Assembly (NCBI GenBank): GCA_000934455.1
Contig: KN882364.1
Coordinates: forward strand, 8,334 to 40,980
DNA from: Apostichopus parvimensis
Taxonomy: Eukaryota; Echinodermata; Holothuroidea; Aspidochirotida; Stichopodidae
Reading direction: 5' to 3'
DNA length: 32,647 bases
The notes beneath the pieces are model-generated. The model did not search any database. It was given only the letters and a program-made list of their open reading frames with translations, and was not told where the DNA came from. This document shows, in pieces, positions 11,701 through 20,700 of the stretch; position 1 is the first letter of the stretch, and each line of letters starts with the position of its first letter. Made by a program: the position numbers and the translations under genes.

Positions 11701-14700
11701 AAAAGACTTTCAATACTTCCCCCAAAATGGTTAAAAAAAAAACATTCTCAAAATTGCTAGAAATTTACAAACAAGGATGCATGGAAGTTTAAACCCCTTC
11801 CTCGGCCACCAGATGGAGCTACATTTACAATCCCAATACGTGTCTGCCTATCCATTTAGTTTCAAACGTTGAATGCTGAAGTTATGATTGTACATAGAAT
11901 ACTGGAACCTATCTGACTTTACTAGTCTATCAGAGAAATAACCTGAAAACTTGCTGCTTAATATCAAAAGAGACATATATATATATATATTTACCTTCCA
12001 GGGTCATCCGGAACGGACAGTTTCCGAGCTCTCTGTTTAGCCTCGTGGCCTTTGGCCTCAGTTCTTCCCGCATCAGGAGTAACTGCTCTCTTCAATCTCT
12101 TCTTAGTCTTAGCAACATCTTTGATGTGTCTCAATTCATCTTCATGAACCTTGGATCCCCCTCTGTGCTTTGGTTTTGGTTTCTGCTTTTGGTTAGCTTT
12201 TTGGTTGGCGAACGGGCCTCTATCCGTTCTCTCGTAACGTTCTCGTCTGTCCGTGTCCAAAGTAGGAGTGTCTCTCTCAGAGTCATCGTCGACTGAGAGC
12301 TGTTCCAGGTAACTTTTGACCTGTTGAGGGGGTTTCAGAGGGCGGTTCTCGTACATATCGTACTGCGAGAACGAGGAAGATGACTGGCTGTCGCTGTCCT
12401 CTTCCACATCTTCCATCCCGAACGAGGGAAGATGAGATATATCTGTGGAGACAGTCGTACCGTCGTAAGTGTGTGCCCTGACCCTGGATCCAGGCGATAT
12501 CCTAGGCAGTATCAGCTGATCGGGTCTACCGCTGGAATCCACGGGTAAGTGGACAGAAATAGAATCCAAGACATTCTCTGTAACTGATTCTGGTGCAAAA
12601 AAAAAAATATTGACAAAATATAATGTAGTAACCATGAAAGGCAAGGCTCCTACTTTCTTTCGTACATATTAAGAATTTTGAGCACAGATTATATTCACTG
12701 TTTTAAGTTTTATTAACATTGTATTTAATGGGATTTTCCTGTGGCAGACAATGTGGCACTTACTGGGAAGATTTCATATATTCCACCATTCCTTATGAAG
12801 AGACCTGGGTTCTGTCCAATCATAAACTGAGCAATTACACTGGGTGAAATCAAAGAGTATCAAAAATAAGACAAACAACGATATAAACGAAAAGAAAGAT
12901 GTATCTCAGGTTTTGTACACAGCAGATCTTTTTGTGTGTTTTATGATATATATATTAATGTAAACCTGGGAATAACCTTCCAGATTCAAACCTATAAACT
13001 TTTTGCCCTGATAATTACTACTTACAAATGAAAACAGAACAGCTTACCGTCAACATCCTGGAGCAACAGATCCACGGCGGTAGTCGAACTTTTTCCTCCA
13101 GGTTGAAAGTTCTTGTGCAATACAGGCTCCTTTCTGCCTCCACTCGTAGAATGCCAAGCTTTAGAAGGTGCTTTCTGAGGGCTGGTGTCAGTGAAGGGTG
13201 GGGAAGGTGGACTGTTGACAGGAGATCTTAAGGGGGTAGTAGCCCCTTGTCTAAGTTTACTCACTCCAGGCGACTTGACAGGCTTGCGACTGGAAGATGG
13301 GCGGGTGGATTCTGGTCTGCTGGGAGAGGACGGTGAAGGGGTGGGCTGAGGGGTGGTTGGGGTCTGTCTAGGGGTGTGACCGGTGTGTAAATCGTGCCGA
13401 TGTTTCTTTTGCTGTTTAAGAACCTTCAGAAGTCTTTCATCGTCTTTACTCTGTAACTGAGAAAAAGAAGAAACAAATTACAAATGAATAAAAGTAAGAA
13501 AATCTGGATGTGTGTCGATGAATTGTGATTTATAAATACCAGAATCTTTACGCAGTGACCGATTACTGTTACAGTAGTAGAACGAGAAACTGCAAACAGA
13601 AATGATCATACAAAAACATCACAGATTACTACCACGTTGCCACGGTGATCGTTAGTTCTGGGTAACCAAGCTCCACTTTGTCAAAAACACCCCATCTATT
13701 AGCAGGCTTGACAAATCCTGCACTACATTAAGGAGCCTTTTACATTGACTCTGGAGGACTGGTTTGATAGTAATGTCCCCTCAGTAGCAAAAGTCTCATT
13801 TCGTTTAAAATCAGGAATCTTAATATTTATGAAATTGGGTCTTCCTTTTGGATTTTGCTGCAAATAATATTATGGATATGATCTAATTGTCCTGGCAACA
13901 GATTTGTAATAATTTTTTGACATCATGAATAATAATGATCATAAGCATTAGTAGGTGAAAGGAAAGGAGAACAGAGAGGGGGGCTCTTGGTAGGATCAGG
14001 GGGACCTTTTTACCCCCCCCCCCACAAATTTGAGACAGCACAAACGTGGGCATTTGCTTGTCCAAACGGTGTGGCCACAAATCATTATGACAACCTGCAA
14101 AATTAAAGAAAGTTATGCAATGGAAGTACAATATTTTGTACAAAAATCTGCTCCTCTCACAAGTCGATCTTCACTTTTGGACCCATAACCCTAGAATTTC
14201 TGACTAAAACGTGAAACACTTTGAGTTAAGTGATGAATTCAGTCCTTTGCTCACCTCTGAGGCGGTGGTCAAAGGGCAGGTTTGACTGAGGTATTCAGCC
14301 AACTGAAAATGCTGGCCGGGATAAAATTTACGTCCTTTACCTTGGCTGTACAACCATTCTGCTCTTAAGCTGTAGAAGGCAAAAACAATGAAAGGAAAGC
14401 TTAAGGCTACAAGAATTAGTTTTTTCATTTTGTAAATAGTATTGCTTTGGTTGTTCCTTCTGTATTTTATTTCCATATTTTTTTCTTATTGTTGTTGTTC
14501 TGTTTAGGATAATGCAAATTGTTTCAAAATATTATGAATATCTTACAAAATAGCTAGGGATGTAATAGGTATTACGAAGCATCCAATTATCTCAATTTTT
14601 AACCTCTAAAAGATGTCAAATCCAATCTGATCTAGAAACATTTTGTTTTAAGGATGAAGACTTTTCAAGCAAGTTGCCACAATTGGCCATAGAATAACTG

Positions 14701-17700
14701 AAATTTAACCTTGAGAGTGTAAGCATTTGATACATCTATGTATTAATACAGAAACCCTTAATTATCCATTTATTACAGTTTGTTACAAACTTCTCATCAA
14801 CCATAGCACGTTTAAAGGTTGGAATCCATTATAACCAACAGTCCCATTTCAGGACCTACATATAGACATCCTCTAAATGGCTTCTTAGACTAAAAGGGTT
14901 AGTAATCCACCAATATATGTTGTTTATTTTATCTTTTACACCTTGAATGCTGAAGTTGTGAGTTATGACAGACTCTCTGACCTTTCTTTCTGTGTGATTG
15001 CATTCCCGTCAAGTATTTCTAATGTCAGACACCAGTTGACGACAAACGGTCTGTAGTCGAACCCTCCATGACTAGAAAGACAGAAGCAACCATGAACACA
15101 ATTACTATAAATGCAACTTAATCAACTTTAAAACTCATCTTGTGATTATTATAAAACGAAGCAAATTTGAGGTCAATATGGTGCTGTGTCAAAGTGGTGA
15201 AGGGGGGTGTGGCATAGAAGGAATGACCATGGACATTGACCATTCGGAAGGCCACTTCAAATGGGTAAACCATGGAGTTCTCCTTATGTTGGTCCAGCCA
15301 GGGATCGAATTCACAACCTTCCAGATGCTGGGTTTCATTCCTTCTAAGCCACCCCCCCCCCCTCACCACTTTGACACAGCACCATGGTAACACTATGTAC
15401 TGACTGACATTACATTTATCTCCTGCAGTTGTAGCATGTATTGCTATAATTCCCAACTTGTCCAAAGACCTACTTAAGGTACTAAAAAGATTTTAAGCTA
15501 TCTCATTTTTCCCCTGCCANNNNNNNNNNNNNNNNNNNNNNNNNNNNNNNNNNNNNNNNNNNNNNNNNNNNNNNNNNNNNNNNNNNNNNNNNNNNNNNNN
15601 NNNNNNNNNNNNNNNNNNNNNNNNNNNNNNNNNNNNNNNNNNNNNNNNNNNNNNNNNNNNNNNNTGGCATAGAAGGAATGACCATGGACATTGACCATTC
15701 GGAAGGCCACTTCAAATGGGTAAACCATGGAGTTCTCCTTATGTTGGTCCAGCCAGGGAATTCAATACCAACCCACCTGATGCTTGATTCCCCCCCCCCC
15801 CCCCCTTCATCACTCCTACACAGCACCATAGTAACACTATGTACTGACATTACATAAATCTCCTGCCAGCAGTTGTAGCATGTATTGCTATAATTCCCAA
15901 CTTGTCCAAAGACCTACTTAAGGTACTAAAAAGATTTTAAGCTATCTCATTTTTCCCCTGCCAACGAAAAGAAAATAGATTACTAGGACCTAGAAAGTGT
16001 TGAATTAATCAGGTAAGTAGACACAGACCATATTTATACAACATTGACCTACTTCTGTGTCATTACCTGAAACCACAAAGAGCATATGAATATTGAATAA
16101 TTTTGCTAAAGTAGTAGCAAACCCAACGAAACTGCCCAACATTAGTAAGGCTGCAGGCATATGGCAGCGCTAGCCACAGATCATCATTATTGTCAGTGAA
16201 CAGAATATGCATAGTCTATCAATACAGTATCCCTGTGGTCCCCCAAAGTTTTAACATTAATGTGGAATAACCACAGGCAAAAATCACAGGCAAGTTGAAT
16301 GCATAATGAGTCAACGACTGGCTTCCTGATAATTAATTGAGTAAACTGAGCTACTAATTACAATGCCCAGTCTGGTAATTTAAGAAAACATTTGTAGAGC
16401 CATCTACAGTTACTGATTGCTTCCTCCATTTTTGAATGATACCAAATGGCTACTTTGATATTCCTGAAAACTATTTTGCTTAATGAAGCTCTCCTTTATT
16501 AGTTGATACCATTTTTGTGGATACTTTATACAATATACAGGAGAAAGTAGACAGCTTCTTGAGAAATTTCTTTTTGAAATTAAGATTTTCTACAAAGATC
16601 GACTTAAGTAGGTCCTAGTAGACCCCAAGTTACCAGAGACGTATTATGGCATCGGACCTATTGTATTATGACAATTTGAAGTATTCAAATTTTTTTTTAA
16701 AGACTTTCGACAATTTTATAATTTTACCAAAGCAAAGGAAACTAAATCGAACATGAAGTGTGCTAGCCTGACTCTCAGCGTGTTGTCACTAAAGTGAAGT
16801 CATAACATGATGTAACTTAAATCATCACTATCCAGTAATACTGTTTCATGTTCGCTATCAGCTCAACGGTCAATTGTTTGTATTCAATGGAAAGAATTAA
16901 AAAAGTGCTTGGTTCACTAAATGCCAGTTATGCACCTTACAACATAGTATGCTAAATTATATAAAAATAACTTCAGACTATGACCATGGACTATGACAAT
17001 AGAATTTCAAAATGACGTGTCTTGTGAATCATATCCCTTCCAATTGTTAATCCGTGGCAGTCTGTTTCATTAAAACCCATCAAATCATGTTTAGTAGTGC
17101 ACTTGTAAATCTGCAAACACAAGTGTAACTTAAATAGGTACAGTACAAAGCAGTACAAAGCAGAATGCTGTTGTACCAGCACTAAGAGTACTGGCTCAAT
17201 TGTATCTTCTGGATTTACCACTCACCTTGACATTGAAGAGGCAGCAAACATGACACAAGGGTTATTCATCACAGATAACTGCTTCAATTGTGAAAGACAA
17301 GATAAGTAAGACACCTGATGTGAAGAAAAGAATAAGAAAACCAAATAAAACAGCCAGGCAAAGTACCAACATCTAATATGCTCATAGTACACGGTGTTAG
17401 TACATGGTTGTTTTGAAGGTTGATGATAAACATTTTCATACCAGACGTTAAGACTACAACAGAGTCAGATGGGATGTACGACATGAGTGCAAAACGAGTG
17501 AATTCATTGAAATGTATTCACTTAGTACCACAAATGCACCATGGGGACACTTGCACTATCAAATCGAATTCTATGCAAGTGAAGCTAGCAGAATGTGCGC
17601 TGTAATTCCATGAACACAGCAACAAACCCCCAGCACTTCATAACAGACTCTTAGAACTATTCAACCAGGGAAGAATGCTAAATCCCATTAAATCTAAATG

Positions 17701-20700
17701 CTAAATCCCATCTTATACAAACAAGACAAAAACAATACCAATCTTGACAGCCTTAATCATCTGTTTTTGGTAGTTCTATACAGTCAACAGTTACACAATC
17801 TAGGAGTGTTATACACACTAGGAGTGTTAGCTCAGTGGTTAACGCCGGTGCCTTTCAATCATAAGGTCCCCGGTTCAAGTCACTCCCAGATTAATATATG
17901 TCGTCCAGTTACAGAGTTGTTGACAATTGACAATTCATAATCATGGACGTTAAATATGAATGTAAGAGACTAATTTCGGTCAGCTTGCGGCTTTGATAAG
18001 CCAATGAGGCTTCTTTGCGAGTTCCTGCTTGCAGGAGAATCTAAAATACATACAATCATGACAAGGTACATTACTCATGCTTTAACCAAGACTGTAGAAA
18101 TGGAAAAATGTAGATGTCAACAAAACTTGAAGAATATGCCTAACATCTAATATCAGATTACTTTCAAAATACTACTCAAATAACTGCATTTTCATTCTTC
18201 ACATGGAATGAAAATGACAATCTGAAGGGAGGTGCATGAATAAAAGGCAAATTTATAACAATTATCTGATCGTCTGATAAGACCAAAGTTCTCTTTGGAC
18301 AACCAAAATCAGCTTTGGAGGTCTTTTGTTGGAAGACTAGTTACATAAATCATCAGGTTCAGATTGTATCGTAAGTAAATAGGCATACCCCCCTCCCCCC
18401 CCCCAAAAAAAAGGTAAAATGATCAATTGATATCAACCTCCATCACTTTGGAGATATTGATATAAAATAGTGGTACCCCTAAGATCCCACCAAAGAGAAG
18501 TTTTAATGGCACCAAGCTGGCATTGCTTATCACCAAATCTAAACACATCTCTTACAGTGTACATTATGTTGGTTTTGCTACTGTTTCTTTAGACAACAGA
18601 ATTTTTAGTCCCAACTGACAAGTAAGACCTGGTTGTCCGAGAGAAAACCAGCAAATAACAAATTTCCTCCTATGATCACTACTATTTTCTTGCAGATATT
18701 ATGTCTTACCTCTGCTAGGTCTGATATTTCATTTTCAGCTAAGGAGAGTATCTCCAGCGACGTTGGAATGTAAGCAGGAAAACTTCGTAATGTTGTCAAG
18801 ATGTTACCGTGAAGTAGTAAAGTCTGTAACCATGGAAACAGAACAATTTTCATCTGGTTATGAATGTAGCAAAGACACTTTGTTAATTATTATTCACATC
18901 TAACCAACATCTTGTGCCTTTATCTATGGATAATATTTTTTTTTTTTGGGAAACTAAAAGAAACGTGGGACAGCATGATTAAAATAGGACTTGGAGAAAA
19001 AGATCATGAATACTTCTCAAATGTCAGAAACATTCTCAAGATTCTATTTGTGTGATGACTATAAACTTGCATCTCTAACTCTACACTTACTAACTCACCT
19101 TCAACTGTTTTAGCATAGAGACATCTGAAATGATGGATATGCTGTTGTCAGATAAATCCAAATAACGTAACTTCAGGTTCGTGGCAAGATGTTCAACATT
19201 CTGTAAAGAGAGAGGAAATTTATCCACAAGAAATCAATCAGACTGAAAGATATATCAAAACAATTTCACAGGATCTAAGATATTATTTTATAACATTATT
19301 TAGGCAAAGTCCAGAGGCTTCATTTCTGACTTTTGATTATTAAATAGTAATGTCACAGGCTGTGACCAGCAAAATAGCATTGCAGCATCTTATTGCCACA
19401 TTTTGCAGGGCACTGGGGCATTTTCAAAATACTTAAGTGTCAAGACATTGGTGTCGACTGTTTTGTCATCACACAATTAACTACAGGCTACAAATTAAAA
19501 AAAAAATCCAAAACTAGTTATTTTGTGAAGTATAAGGGAACATACTTCCAAACTGTTATCCCAATTTATGCACTGCTATTTTCTACATACACTGCCACAT
19601 AACTAAGATTTGCAAGATACCTTTAGACTGTTTCCAGATAAATTCAACCATTCTAACTCCAGAAGTTCTCTGAGTCCCTCTATGGACTGGATACTGTTGT
19701 TTGGCATATTCAAGACCCTCAATGTCCTCAGCTTAGAGACACCGTTCATCCGTACCAGCCTGTTGTTGGCTATCGATAACTATGAAGATAATAATAGTAA
19801 TAATAATATTTTACATTTATATAGCGCTTAAAACAGCGTTTCAAATCGCTTTACAAAGTAGGATAGAGACAAAGGAAACCAAGGGAAAAAAGAAACTAGG
19901 AATCAAACAGAGATGTTTAAGTTGTCTCTTGAAAATACAAAGGGAGGGAGAGTCACGAACATGAAATGGTAGTTCGTTCTTAACAGAAGGCGCAGCGACA
20001 GAAAAGGCACGATCGCCATAACGAGTGCGGGTACGTGGACCAGGAGTTAATTGCAAATGCGCATGATAGGAAGAGCGAAGCGTAACTGTAGGTGACTGAC
20101 GCAAAGGAGTAAGAAGGTCAGTTAAATATTGAGGGGCAAGCCCGTAGTTCGCTTTGTATGTGTGAAGTAGGATCTTAAACTGGATCCGCTGAGAGACGGG
20201 AAGCCAATGCAATGAACGGAGTATGTGAAGTATATGAAGATGAGTATATATTAAACGTAGGAATACAGACAATTAATACAGTTTGTTTAATATCTCTGCT
20301 CAGGTGGAAAAATTTCAATGAACTTAAAATAAGATTTTTATAGTACTGAAAAATTCATGAAGTCAATTACAAAACAAAACAAATACTAAAATCCACAAGG
20401 TTATTAAAAGACACCTCTCAATAACCTTAAAGTATTTTCTGATCTAAGCAAAGTAAATTCATGACACTATTACAAAAATATTTTTGGTATTACTAGATCC
20501 ACTTCATAGCCATAAACTGTTCCTCTGAGAGTGCTTTCCATGAATGAATGCAGAACTCTTAATATTCGCAAAGGTTGTTTGGTCTGGGCAAGCAATTAAG
20601 CTATGATCCTATCTAATGCCAAATCCCAAATCTGACAGTAAAAGATGTACAGGTAAAGCATAGTATTTAATGCACAATGCTATTGTATGTTACATTTTTC

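Larger units (their letters stand above)
15072..17225 (-). other. CEP97 intron 6, with MITE and assembly gap
   Basis: Contains a palindromic MITE (15177-15389), a duplicated segment on both sides of a gap (15215-15519 and 15665-15963), and the gap itself. From 15964 to 17225 nothing was recognised. Confidence 0.7.

Noticed and set aside
15498..15850. Minus ORFs running through the gap
   Set aside because: The open frame is made of undetermined bases; the real sequence on each side belongs to the MITE-related duplication.
17820..17890. Functional tRNA gene
   Set aside because: A and B boxes and an acceptor-like stem are present, but the T stem does not pair and a SINE body with tail follows.
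19841..20272. 143-codon minus ORF as a host gene
   Set aside because: LHWLPV...[11 protein letters not shown] is the 3' end of a non-LTR retrotransposon ORF, truncated at its 5' side, not a host gene.
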